Shown piece by piece: positions 43,248 through 51,354 of a stretch of 64,000 bases of DNA; within the stretch, counting starts at the first letter, position 1, and each line of letters starts with the position of its first letter. Source of the DNA: Desulfovibrio litoralis DSM 11393 (GTDB lineage Bacteria > Desulfobacterota > Desulfovibrionia > Desulfovibrionales > Desulfovibrionaceae). The stretch lies in assembly GCF_900143255.1 (NCBI RefSeq), contig NZ_FRDI01000012.1, positions 1-64,000 of the forward strand, given 5' to 3'. A program made the position numbers and the translations under genes. The notes under the pieces are model-generated. The model saw nothing but the letters and a program-made list of their open reading frames with translations. It was not told where the DNA came from and did no database searches.

Positions 43248-43793
43248 TCAGCCCATTAATTCTATGTTAGCAATTTCACCGTTTTCAATCTTTACATACA
43301 TAACATGTCCATCAAATGAATCATCATCATCTTTTATGTATAGGTCAAAATAACATTCAAGACCAGTTTCTTTTTCGTAAATATTTCCGTTTATAGAGCA
43401 AAGATACATTTTGTTAGCAAATTCTTTTTCTGATAAATCATGTCTGCCTTCATCATTTTCACGATAATCGTTTACACACTCGATAAATTCACACGCTAAC
43501 CTTTCAGAAATTTTGTTAAATTTAATGTTTTCAAGAACTTTTATTTGTTCGTTCAATTCTGATATAAAGTGATCCAATTGCGGTACTTCCTCCACACTCA
43601 AAATATCCGTTATCCCGCAATTGTGGGGGCATATTTCGAGTGAAAAATCCGCCATTTTCCCCCATAGTTCAATTTTTGCATCTTCTTCAAACTTATAACC
43701 ATAAAATACATAAGTTCCGTTATCCCATAATGCGTCGTTTACAATAAAAGAAATCTCATTTGTAATCTTGTGAATTTTATATACAATTTTCAA
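43248..43793 (-). CDS. Unknown acidic protein, immunity-like
   Basis: A 181-residue soluble protein with no signal peptide. The start is a TTG (KIVYKIHKITNEISF) with GGAG about 11 bases upstream, since no ATG is available. The N-terminal half looks beta-rich (NGTYVFYGYKFEEDAKIELW), the middle helical, and the end beta-rich (DSFDGHVMYVKIENGEIANI). I do not recognise the family; the build and composition resemble small immunity proteins, but there is no toxin gene beside it apart from the transpeptidase-like fragment on the same strand. Confidence 0.5.
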   Translation of the reverse strand: MKIVYKIHKITNEISFIVNDALWDNGTYVFYGYKFEEDAKIELWGKMADFSLEICPHNCGITDILSVEEVPQLDHFISELNEQIKVLENIKFNKISERLACEFIECVNDYRENDEGRHDLSEKEFANKMYLCSINGNIYEKETGLECYFDLYIKDDDDSFDGHVMYVKIENGEIANIELMG

Positions 43794-44099
43794 CTTTTTG
43801 CTATCTCCACTAATATAAATTTACTAACTGTACAACAAAAATCATGTTTGAATTAGCTAACAAAACTAATATACATATATTTTAAGTATATCACGTCCTG
43901 CAATTAAAATCAAACAAGAATTTTGAAAATCAAAAAAACAAAAGTACTAAAATTTTAACCTTAACTGGGCAAGAGCCAAATATAATTAATATTAACGTGG
44001 GTTAAAAAACTATATTGTGTAGTTTTTTAACCATATTATTGTATAATGAATACCCCCAGCTAGGCTGGGGGTTCTAAAAAGCTTTTAGCTTTGCTTCTG
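43794..44099. other. Intergenic region with two hairpins
   Basis: 306 bp, strongly AT-rich. It contains a 13-bp inverted repeat at 44000-44032 (GGTTAAAAAACTA / TAGTTTTTTAACC) and a C-rich hairpin at 44053-44071. No coding frame is convincing. The second hairpin borders the truncated L,D-transpeptidase-like gene. Confidence 0.7.
44053..44071. repeat. C-rich hairpin, probable IS200/IS605-type end
   Basis: Stem CCCCCAGC / GCTGGGGG with loop TAG, followed by TTCTAAAAAGCTTTTAGC. Same build as the hairpin at 68-86, and like that one it abuts a truncated gene. I infer a solo end left by an HUH (Y1) transposon. Confidence 0.45.
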
Positions 44100-44336
44100 T
44101 TATAAAACTCTCTCTTTATAACCGGTACTAAAAATGGGGTGTTGACACTCCCACTCCTCAATATCCATAACAGTTACACACCCATCTGACACATGTCCAA
44201 TATGTAAGTAACGTGATTCATTAATACGAAACCATACTAAATCAAAATGCCCTTTAGGATTTTTACGATAAAAAGTTGTATAAGAGCTTGAATGAGGATA
44301 ATCAGGTGCCCAAAGATCGTATGTTCCAGCTGACAA
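44100..44336 (-). pseudogene. Fragment of an L,D-transpeptidase-like (YkuD/DUF2778-type) gene
   Basis: About 78 codons beginning at a TTG. RYLHIGHVSDGCVTVMDIEE has the H-x-G-x-x-S-x-G-C-x-x-V/I signature of YkuD-type or DUF2778-type enzymes, with the catalytic Cys present, and KGHFDLVWFRIN is the preceding strand. In-frame sequence continues upstream (INCTSTDYTTIFTPLSAGTY) for ~27 codons without an ATG. The N-terminal half is missing, and the C-terminus runs into the hairpin-bearing DNA. Such proteins include type VI effectors that attack peptidoglycan. It is probably a remnant. Confidence 0.55.
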
Positions 44337-44392
44337 AGGAGTAAATATTGTTGTATAATCTGTACTAGTACAATTAATACAGCTAATTGAAA

Positions 44393-45226
44393 CTATTTTT
44401 TTTGTTTCTCTAATTCTTTATGAAAGACTGCTTCTACTTTAGCTTGTATATCTTGCGTTTGTTTGTTTAAAGCACTCTCCAGTTGTTTAAACTGGGGTTC
44501 TAATTCTTTTAGCCCCTTTTCATATTCAACGGGGTTGACCAGATAAGGAATATCATGTCCACTGTGGAATTGAGGCACTTCAACCTGCATCATGACTTGG
44601 GCAACATAGTCTAAAAGGCAGACATTGCGTAAATAATTAGAATGTAAAACAGGAGTGCAACCGTTACTTTGTTTCGCAAACCAAAGCATAGGAATTTCAG
44701 AGCCGCCAATTTGAGACAGTTCCATTGTCGTTGGAAGATTTCCGCTCTCTCTGATTATTTCGTCGAAGACATCTTTTAAAACTTCTTTGGGCGTGCGATC
44801 CTTGATGATTACCTTATAAGACTCAGGGTCTACCATGGAAAGCAAACCAAAAGCCATTCCAATACGAGTTTCTGACGATTCCGGTTGATATATATTTTCT
44901 CTGTTTTCAATATAAGGTTGAAAGAGTGGCCGGTCGGCATGACTTCCCCATAGATGAAAGTTACGATCATAACCAAGCAAAAGACGCATATCCCATGGAA
45001 TTGGCATAGTAACTTTTTTATCTAAAGTATACGGAACACGCAAGGCGTCAAGTTCAGCCTTAGACATAGGATTAGGCGTAATTTTATTTTCCGCATAACG
45101 TTTATCTAAAATTAGTTTTACTTTATCCCAAAGTTCTTTTTGAAATGGGGTTAGTTGTTGCGGTTTATCATTTGCCGAGGCACTGCATACTGTAAATAAC
45201 AGAATAAAGACAATCAATATTTTCAT
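44393..45226 (-). CDS. Exported protein of unknown function
   Basis: A 277-residue exported protein. The signal peptide MKILIVFILLFTVCSASA probably ends before NDKPQQ. The mature part is mixed: GYDRNFHLWGSHADRPLFQP, TTMELSQIGGSEIPMLWFAK, two cysteines that could pair (NGCTPVLHSNYLRNVCLL), and a C-terminal Lys/Gln-rich helix. I do not recognise the family. It lies directly upstream of the transpeptidase-like fragment on the same strand; periplasmic immunity proteins for cell-wall effectors are exported proteins of this size, but that role is a guess. Confidence 0.65.
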   Translation of the reverse strand: MKILIVFILLFTVCSASANDKPQQLTPFQKELWDKVKLILDKRYAENKITPNPMSKAELDALRVPYTLDKKVTMPIPWDMRLLLGYDRNFHLWGSHADRPLFQPYIENRENIYQPESSETRIGMAFGLLSMVDPESYKVIIKDRTPKEVLKDVFDEIIRESGNLPTTMELSQIGGSEIPMLWFAKQSNGCTPVLHSNYLRNVCLLDYVAQVMMQVEVPQFHSGHDIPYLVNPVEYEKGLKELEPQFKQLESALNKQTQDIQAKVEAVFHKELEKQKK

Positions 45227-45292
45227 AATTTATTCGCCTTATTATATTCGAAGGTCAAAGAAATAAGCTTGATGTAAGCATAATTTATATTC

Positions 45293-45436
45293 AACAAAAA
45301 ATCAAACAAGCAAAAAGCCTTGAAAATTTCACAAAAAATTTGACAAAAGCTTATAAAAATAAGATTTAACAATATAGTTTTATAAAAATAAAAAACTTTA
45401 AACCAACTCACATTGTTTAATTTTAGAGGAGCTTTT
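45293..45436 (+). repeat. Duplicated promoter/leader region, copy 1
   Basis: 144 bp (from CAACAAAAAATCAAACAAGC to the start codon) nearly identical to 46678-46825, including the AGAGGAG ribosome binding site. It must carry the promoter of the TPR lipoprotein gene; a TTGACA is visible at 45340 with TTTATAAAAAT-type sequence about 20 bp on. Confidence 0.75.
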
Positions 45437-46528
45437 ATGCTTTTACGCATTCTTTTAGTAATTTCTTTCTTATTTCTTGGAACACTCGTTGGGTGTCAGC
45501 CTATAAGAAGCGGCCACAACACAAACGCTAAACTAGAAAAAATAGTTGAGGCCAGTACCTTATATCAAAAGGGTAATTCTCTTTATGAGCCATCAAAAAG
45601 TGTAACAGACCAAACCAAAAAGAAAGCCTTATTAGAAGAAGCAATAACAAACTATCAACAATCAATAAAACTTTACCCAGAAATTCCTTGTGCATTTCAT
45701 AATTTAGGGAATTGTTTTATGGACTTATCTAAACTTGAAACAAACAAACACAAAAAGAAAGAGCTCTTAGAAAAATCAAAGAAAAGCTATCAAGAAACAA
45801 TAAAGCTTGAGCCGCAAAGCAGTAACGCATTTTATAATATTGGACTTGCTTGTGATTACTTGGTTAAACTTGAAGACAACAACACGAAAAAGAAAGAATT
45901 ATTAGAAGAATCAAAGAAAAACTATCAAAAATCAATAGAACTTCAACCAGGTGATGCTAATGTCTTTAATAAGTTAGGGTTTTGTTTTGATGAGTTAGCC
46001 GAACTTGAAACAGACGACAACAAAAAGAAAGAACTATTTAAAGAAGCAATGGAAAAATATCAAAAAGCAATAGAACTTAAACCCAATTATGCTTCTGCGT
46101 TGAATAATTTAGGGTTTTGCTTTATTGGATTATCCAAGCTTGAAGAAGGCACAAACGAAAAGAAGACCTTATTAGAAGAAGCAAAGAAAAATATTGAACA
46201 AGCAATAAAACTTGATGAAAATAATGCCTATGCTTTGGACAGTTTAGGGTCTTGTCTTATTGAGTTAGCCGAAATCGCAACAGGCGAAACTAAAGAAGAA
46301 ACAACTCAAAAGAAAGTATCATTATTAAAAGAAGCAAAGAAAAACCTTGAAAAAGCAAGCTCAATTGATCCAAATATTACTGAAATTTTTACTAATTTAA
46401 AAACTTCTTTATCTAAGTTAGCCGAGCTTGAAGACGACCCCCTCAAAAAGAAAGCATTATTAGACGAAGCAAAAAAAGCTGAAGCAAAATATAACCAACT
46501 GATAGAAAAACAAAAAAACAATAACTAA
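45437..46528 (+). CDS. TPR lipoprotein with ~45-residue repeats
   Basis: A 363-residue lipoprotein; the ATG at 45437 follows AGAGGAG. The signal MLLRILLVISFLFLGTLVGC has lipobox LVGC and Gln at +2, suggesting the outer membrane. About seven repeats of ~45 residues follow. Each has N-A-F-x-N-L-G-x-C-F-x-x-L-A-x-L-E, a loop T-x-D-x-x-K-K-K-E-L-L, and a third helix Y-Q-K-x-I-E-L-x-P. They are longer than the usual 34-residue TPR by one inserted Lys-rich turn. The gene is a near-copy of the one at 46826, with the same leader and terminator, so it arose by tandem duplication. Possible role: envelope scaffold. Confidence 0.85.
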   Translation: MLLRILLVISFLFLGTLVGCQPIRSGHNTNAKLEKIVEASTLYQKGNSLYEPSKSVTDQTKKKALLEEAITNYQQSIKLYPEIPCAFHNLGNCFMDLSKLETNKHKKKELLEKSKKSYQETIKLEPQSSNAFYNIGLACDYLVKLEDNNTKKKELLEESKKNYQKSIELQPGDANVFNKLGFCFDELAELETDDNKKKELFKEAMEKYQKAIELKPNYASALNNLGFCFIGLSKLEEGTNEKKTLLEEAKKNIEQAIKLDENNAYALDSLGSCLIELAEIATGETKEETTQKKVSLLKEAKKNLEKASSIDPNITEIFTNLKTSLSKLAELEDDPLKKKALLDEAKKAEAKYNQLIEKQKNNN

Positions 46529-46569
46529 ATAAAAAAAAATTCTGTCGCAATCTGCTCGCAAAACTAAAA

Positions 46570-46610
46570 AAAGACTTACACGCTAAATAGTATGTAAGTC
46601 TTTGATTTTT
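46570..46610 (+). terminator. Terminator of the first TPR lipoprotein gene
   Basis: Stem GACTTACA / TGTAAGTC with a 12-base loop, flanked by A-run and TTTGATTTTT. Its sequence recurs after the second gene (48483-48523). Confidence 0.8.
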
Positions 46611-46613
46611 ATA

Positions 46614-46648
46614 TAACTGGCATCAGCAAATCAAACACCAAACCAAAG
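46614..46648 (-). pseudogene. Decayed 3' fragment of tRNA-Lys
   Basis: AACTGGCATCAGCAAATCAAACACCAAACC aligns with the T arm and acceptor end of the intact tRNA-Lys at 48528 (ATTGGTGGGCCATCGGTGAA and onward), keeping AATC-AACACC-AACC but with many substitutions. It follows the first terminator exactly as the real tRNA follows the second one, so the duplicated unit included the tRNA end. Confidence 0.65.
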
Positions 46649-46677
46649 GCACAAGCTTGGTGTAAGCTATTTGAGAT

Positions 46678-46825
46678 TAAACAAAAAAATCAAACAAGCA
46701 AAAAGCCTTGAAAATTTTCACAAAAAATTTGACAAAAGCTTATAAAAATAAGATTTAACAATACGGCTTTATACAAATAAAAAACTTTAAACCAACCCCA
46801 ATGGTTCAATTTTAGAGGAGCTTTT
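46678..46825 (+). repeat. Duplicated promoter/leader region, copy 2
   Basis: Near-identical to 45293-45436, ending in AGAGGAGCTTTT before the start codon. Together with the shared terminators it shows that whole transcription units were duplicated. Confidence 0.75.
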
Positions 46826-48439
46826 ATGGTTTTACGCATTCTTTTAGTAATTTCTTTCTTATTTCTTGGAGCACTCGTTGGGTGCCAGCCTATAAGAAAC
46901 GCCCAAAATACAAACACTACACTACAAAAAAAAGATGATGCTCATGCCTTATATGAAAAAGGTAATTCTCTTTATGAGTCATCAAAAAATGTAACAGACC
47001 CAACCAAAAAGAAAGCCTTATTAGAAGAAGCAATACCAAACTATCAACAATCAATAAAACTTTACCCAAAAATTACTTGTGCATTTCATAATTTAGGAAA
47101 TTGTTTTATATATTTAGCCGAACTTGAAACAGACGACAACAAAAAGAAAGAGCTCTTAGAAAAATCAAAGAAAAGCTATCAAGAAACAATAAAGCTTGAT
47201 CCTGAAAGCAGTAACGCATTTTACAACCTTGGACTTTCTTTTTATCACTTAGCCAACCTTGAAAGCAACAACAGAAAAAAGAAAACCTTATTAGAAGAAG
47301 CAAAGAAAAACAATCAAAAATCAATAGAACTTTGCGAAAATAATGCTAATGCCTTTAATAATCTCGGGCTTTGTTTTTATAATTTAGCCGAGCTTGAAAC
47401 AGATAACAGCAAAAAGAAAGAGCTATTAGAAGAAGCAAGAAAAAACTATCAAACATCAACAGAGTTTGACGAAAAGGATACTAATGCGTTGAATAACCTC
47501 GGGCTTTGTCTTGATGAGTTAGCCGAGCTTGAAACAGACGACAACAAAAAGAAAGAACTATTAAAAGAAGCAAGGGACAAATATCAAAAAGCAATAAACA
47601 TTAACCCAAATTATACTAATGCGTTGAATAATCTAGGAAATTCTTTGCTTGATTACGCTAGACTCGAAAAAGATAACAATAAAAAGAAAGAATTACTGCA
47701 AGATACAAAAACTAAATATCAAAAAGCAATAGAAATAGATGAAAACTATACTTATGCCTTTAATAATTTAGGTCTTTGTTTTGATGAGTTAGCCAAACTT
47801 GAAACAGACGACAACAAAAATAAAGAGCTATTAGAAGAAGCAAGAAAAAACTATCAAAAAGCAACAGAGCTTGACTCAAACTATACTAGTGCGTTTCATA
47901 ATTTAGGGCATTGTTTGATTAATTTGTCTGAACTTGAAACAGATAACACAAAAAAGAAAGCACTATTAGAAGACGCAAAAAAGGGCTATCAAAAAGCAAC
48001 AGAGCTTGATCCAAAAGATCCTGATACCTTTAATGGCCTGGGTTTTTCTATTTATCTGTTATCAAAGTTTGAAACAGGTGAAAACAAAAAAGACTTATTA
48101 CACAAAGCGAAAAAGAAATGCGAACAAGCAATAAAACTTGACGCAAATAATGCTTACGCTTTAGACAGTTTAAGCTCTTGTCTTATAGACTTAGCTGAAT
48201 TTGAAACGGGCAAATCTCAAAAGAAAAAGTTATTGGAGCAAGCAAAGCAAAACCTTGAAAAAGCAATAGAAATTGATCCAAACCTTGCTGAAATTTTTAC
48301 TAATTTAGAAACTGCTTTATCTAAGTTAGCCGAGCTTGAAGACGAATCCACAGAAGAAAGCAAGGCCAAAAAGAAAGCATTATTAGACGAAGCAAAAAAA
48401 GCTGAAGCAAAATATACACAACTCACAAAAAAACAATAA
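46826..48439 (+). CDS. TPR lipoprotein with ~45-residue repeats (long paralogue)
   Basis: A 537-residue lipoprotein with the same signal (LLVISFLFLGALVGC, Gln at +2) and the same repeat unit as its neighbour, but with about eleven repeats. Several units are nearly identical in DNA as well as protein (LAELETDDNKKKELL recurs), so repeat number has changed by recent unequal crossover. The C-terminal repeat is less regular and ends in a Lys/Ala helix. The extracellular or periplasmic face would be a long superhelical solenoid. It is followed by a terminator and the tRNA-Lys gene. A binding role is likely; no partner is evident. Confidence 0.85.
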   Translation: MVLRILLVISFLFLGALVGCQPIRNAQNTNTTLQKKDDAHALYEKGNSLYESSKNVTDPTKKKALLEEAIPNYQQSIKLYPKITCAFHNLGNCFIYLAELETDDNKKKELLEKSKKSYQETIKLDPESSNAFYNLGLSFYHLANLESNNRKKKTLLEEAKKNNQKSIELCENNANAFNNLGLCFYNLAELETDNSKKKELLEEARKNYQTSTEFDEKDTNALNNLGLCLDELAELETDDNKKKELLKEARDKYQKAININPNYTNALNNLGNSLLDYARLEKDNNKKKELLQDTKTKYQKAIEIDENYTYAFNNLGLCFDELAKLETDDNKNKELLEEARKNYQKATELDSNYTSAFHNLGHCLINLSELETDNTKKKALLEDAKKGYQKATELDPKDPDTFNGLGFSIYLLSKFETGENKKDLLHKAKKKCEQAIKLDANNAYALDSLSSCLIDLAEFETGKSQKKKLLEQAKQNLEKAIEIDPNLAEIFTNLETALSKLAELEDESTEESKAKKKALLDEAKKAEAKYTQLTKKQ

Positions 48440-48482
48440 CTAACTAAAACTGTTTCTGTCGCAATCTGCTCGCAAAACTAAA

Positions 48483-48523
48483 AAAGACTTACACGCTAAA
48501 CAGTATGTAAGTCTTTGTTTTTT
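48483..48523 (+). terminator. Terminator of the second TPR lipoprotein gene
   Basis: Stem GACTTACA / TGTAAGTC with a 12-base loop and a TTTGTTTTTT tract. It ends five bases before the 3' end of the opposite-strand tRNA-Lys. Confidence 0.85.
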
Positions 48524-48527
48524 ATAT

Positions 48528-48603
<76 letters not shown>

Positions 48604-48675
48604 GAAACTTATCAGTATACAAATTAAGCTATTGTTTATACAGCTTAAATATAACTTAAATATAACTGCTGGAAT

Positions 48676-48852
48676 GAGACTCTTGCAAATAGTCTCAAAG
48701 TGGCTTCCGTTAGGAAGGCACTCCAAAAAACACGAATAAGGAAAATTTAATTTTCCTGTAAAATGAGTGCTTTTTGTGGCTTAAGACGTTTTATGCGAAA
48801 TGCAAATAGAGCATAAAACGATGAAAAAAGTACGCAAAACGTAGCTTTGCAA
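48676..48852 (+). repeat. Intergenic repeat, copy A
   Basis: About 177 bp within the gene-free stretch 48604-49011. It begins with a hairpin (GAGACTCTTGCAAATAGTCTC), continues with AAAAAACACGAATAA, TTTAATTTTCCTGTAAAATG, GACGTTTTATGC and its inverse GCATAAAACGATG, and ends GCTTTGCAAT. The same ordered blocks occur inverted at 58877-59142. No coding frame. The rest of the stretch shows nothing further. Confidence 0.75.
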
Positions 48853-49011
48853 TTGCCTCGGAAATGGATAACAAAAGAATTAGATTTTTGTCAAGCTTAG
48901 TATTAAATATATAGCCTTTAATTTGTACAAATATAATCTATGGCACAAAATATTCAGCATAATATTCCTACATAACTTTATTTCAATAAACTATTATAAT
49001 CACTACAATAA

Positions 49012-51285
49012 CTATAATAATTTGGCAAAAGGGTTATTAAAACCAGTGTTTTGGTTTTTAGGTGGTTGAGCGTTTTTCTTATTCTGTGCATTATTTGTAT
49101 GTGCAGGTTTTTGCTGGCTTTGTCCTGATGTTTTAGCTTCTCTGGGTTCAGCAAAAGGCTCGCTTTTCATGGATAAGGCGATACGCTTACGTTTAATATC
49201 CAACTCAACGACAGTAACCATAACTTTTTGTTGAACTTTAACCACGCTATGTGGGTCTTTGACAAAATTATCGGAAAGCTGACTAATATGCACAAGTCCA
49301 TCTTGATGCACGCCAATATCGACGAAAGCTCCAAAATTAGTTACGTTGGTAACAATACCCGGAACTTTCATGCCTATTTCCAAATCTTCCATTGAATTTA
49401 AGTTGTCGTTAAACGAGAAGAGTTCAAAGCTTTTTCTGGGGTCTCTACCCGGTTTTTCCAACTCTTTTAAAATATCGTTAATGGTAGGCAAGCCCACTTG
49501 TTCATTCACATAAGCTTCTGCTTTAATTTGTTTACGCAATTCAGTTTTGTGAATTAAGTCTTGGAGGGTGCAGCTAAGATCTTTTGCCATATTCTCAACT
49601 ACAGAGTAAGACTCGGGGTGAACAGCCGAAGCGTCAAGCGGATTATCGGCATTATGAATGCGTAAAAAACCGGCGGCTTGTTCAAAGGCTTTTGGTCCTA
49701 AGCGTGGCACTTTTAATAAGTCTTTGCGACGTTTAAATACGCCATTTTGTTCACGATATTTTATGATGTTTGACGCTAAAGAAGCCCCAAGCCCTGAAAC
49801 GTGCGAAAGCAATTCAGAACTTGCGGTATTTAGCTCAACACCAACAGCGTTTACACAGCTTTCCACAAGATCGGTCAAGCTTTTCTTTAAAGCTGTTTGG
49901 TCAACATCGTGTTGATATTGACCGACTCCAATCGCTTTTGGGTCTATTTTAACCAATTCGGCGAGCGGATCCATTAAGCGTCGCCCGATTGAAATCGCCC
50001 CTCTTACGGTTAGGTCGAGGTCGGGAAATTCTTTTCTGGCGAGTTCAGAAGCGGAATAAACGCTTGCTCCGCTTTCGCTGACCATGATAATTGGTATGTC
50101 TAGCTTTAAACTGCGAGCCAAGGTTTCGCTTTCACGACTGGCGGTTCCGTTTCCTATGGCAATCGCTTCAATTTTATGAACTGTACAAAGTTTTTTGATT
50201 TTTAAAGCGGCTTCTTTGAGCTGATTTTCTGAGAGAATATAAATAACATCATGTTCCAACAAAGCCCCTTGTGCATCAAGGCAAGCGAGTTTACAACCCG
50301 TTCTGAAACCAGGGTCAACCGCTAAGACTCGTTTTTGTCCGAGCGGTGCGGCTAATAATAATTCTCTTAGATTTTGTACAAAAACATTAATGGCTTCAAG
50401 TTCAGCTTTTTCTCTCAGGCTGTTACAGAGTTCTGTTTCCATAGCCGGAGCTAAAAGGCGTTTATAGCTGTCTTCTATCGCTATTTCTACTTGTTTGGCT
50501 GATAAGGAATTATTTTTTATAAATAATGTGGTTAAAAGAGTTAAGGCTTGTTCGGCTTCGGGTAAAATATGCAAGGATAAAAAGCCTTCTTTTTCGCCTC
50601 TGAGCATAGCTAAAAGTCTATGACCCGCTGTTTTTGAGGCGTTTTCTTCCCATGCGAAATAATCTTTAAACTTTTCGCCTGCTTCTTCTTGTCCTTTACC
50701 GACTTTTGAGCTGATTTGAGCTTTTTCAGCAAATAAAAGACGCATTTTTGTTCGGGCTTCTGCGTTTTCGTTAATAAGCTCAGCGATAATGTCTCTGGCT
50801 CCGCTTAAAGCGTCAACAATGTTCTCTACGCCTTTTTCAGCATCTATATAGCTTAAGGCGAGTTCATCAGGGTTAGTTTTTTGCTCTTGAGCTAACAATT
50901 CCAAGGCGAGCGGTTCTAAACCTTTTTCTCTGGCAATCATTGCTTTTGTGCGTTTTTTAGGACGAAACGGCAGGTAAATATCTTCCAATTCGCTTAACAC
51001 AGTTGAAGCTTCTATTTTTGTTGAGAGTTCAGGCGTTAAGAGTTCTCTTTCGCTCAAAGACTTTAAAATTGCTTGTTTGCGTGAGTCTAATTCTTTTAAT
51101 TGTTCTAGCCTGTCTCTGATGGCGATAATTTGCACTTCGTCCAAAGAACCGTGGGCTTCTTTGCGATAACGAGCAATAAAAGGAATAGTTGCGGAATCGT
51201 CAAGTAAATCAGAAACAGCTTTAACTTGGTTGGCTTTGAGTTTTAGTTCGAGAGCAATTTTATTAAAATAATCCATAAAAATCAT
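49012..51285 (-). CDS. tex: Tex-family RNA-binding transcription accessory protein
   Basis: A 757-residue cytoplasmic protein with the full Tex layout: helical N-terminal domain (ATIPFIARYRKEAHGSLDEV), RuvC-like YqgF domain (KRVLAVDPGFRTGCKLACLD), paired helix-hairpin-helix motifs (VSGLGASLASNIIKYREQNG, LLKVPRLGPKAFEQAAGFLR), and a C-terminal S1 domain (GMKVPGIVTNVTNFGAFVDI). The last ~50 residues are a Gln/Asn/Lys-rich tail. Tex proteins bind nucleic acid and affect transcription and stress tolerance. The first ATG has AAAGGAA close by; a second ATG three codons later is possible. Monocistronic as far as can be seen. Confidence 0.95.
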   Translation of the reverse strand: MIFMDYFNKIALELKLKANQVKAVSDLLDDSATIPFIARYRKEAHGSLDEVQIIAIRDRLEQLKELDSRKQAILKSLSERELLTPELSTKIEASTVLSELEDIYLPFRPKKRTKAMIAREKGLEPLALELLAQEQKTNPDELALSYIDAEKGVENIVDALSGARDIIAELINENAEARTKMRLLFAEKAQISSKVGKGQEEAGEKFKDYFAWEENASKTAGHRLLAMLRGEKEGFLSLHILPEAEQALTLLTTLFIKNNSLSAKQVEIAIEDSYKRLLAPAMETELCNSLREKAELEAINVFVQNLRELLLAAPLGQKRVLAVDPGFRTGCKLACLDAQGALLEHDVIYILSENQLKEAALKIKKLCTVHKIEAIAIGNGTASRESETLARSLKLDIPIIMVSESGASVYSASELARKEFPDLDLTVRGAISIGRRLMDPLAELVKIDPKAIGVGQYQHDVDQTALKKSLTDLVESCVNAVGVELNTASSELLSHVSGLGASLASNIIKYREQNGVFKRRKDLLKVPRLGPKAFEQAAGFLRIHNADNPLDASAVHPESYSVVENMAKDLSCTLQDLIHKTELRKQIKAEAYVNEQVGLPTINDILKELEKPGRDPRKSFELFSFNDNLNSMEDLEIGMKVPGIVTNVTNFGAFVDIGVHQDGLVHISQLSDNFVKDPHSVVKVQQKVMVTVVELDIKRKRIALSMKSEPFAEPREAKTSGQSQQKPAHTNNAQNKKNAQPPKNQNTGFNNPFAKLL

Positions 51286-51354
51286 TAGTTCCTTTTGTAA
51301 TATAAAAAACAGCTAAGTTGTTTAATCAAATATAAATTTTTTTTCAAGTCTTTC

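Noticed and set aside
45437-48439. CRISPR-like periodicity in the lipoprotein genes
   Set aside because: The ~135-bp period encodes ~45-residue protein repeats in frame; there are no short identical direct repeats with unique spacers. I saw no CRISPR array anywhere in the window.
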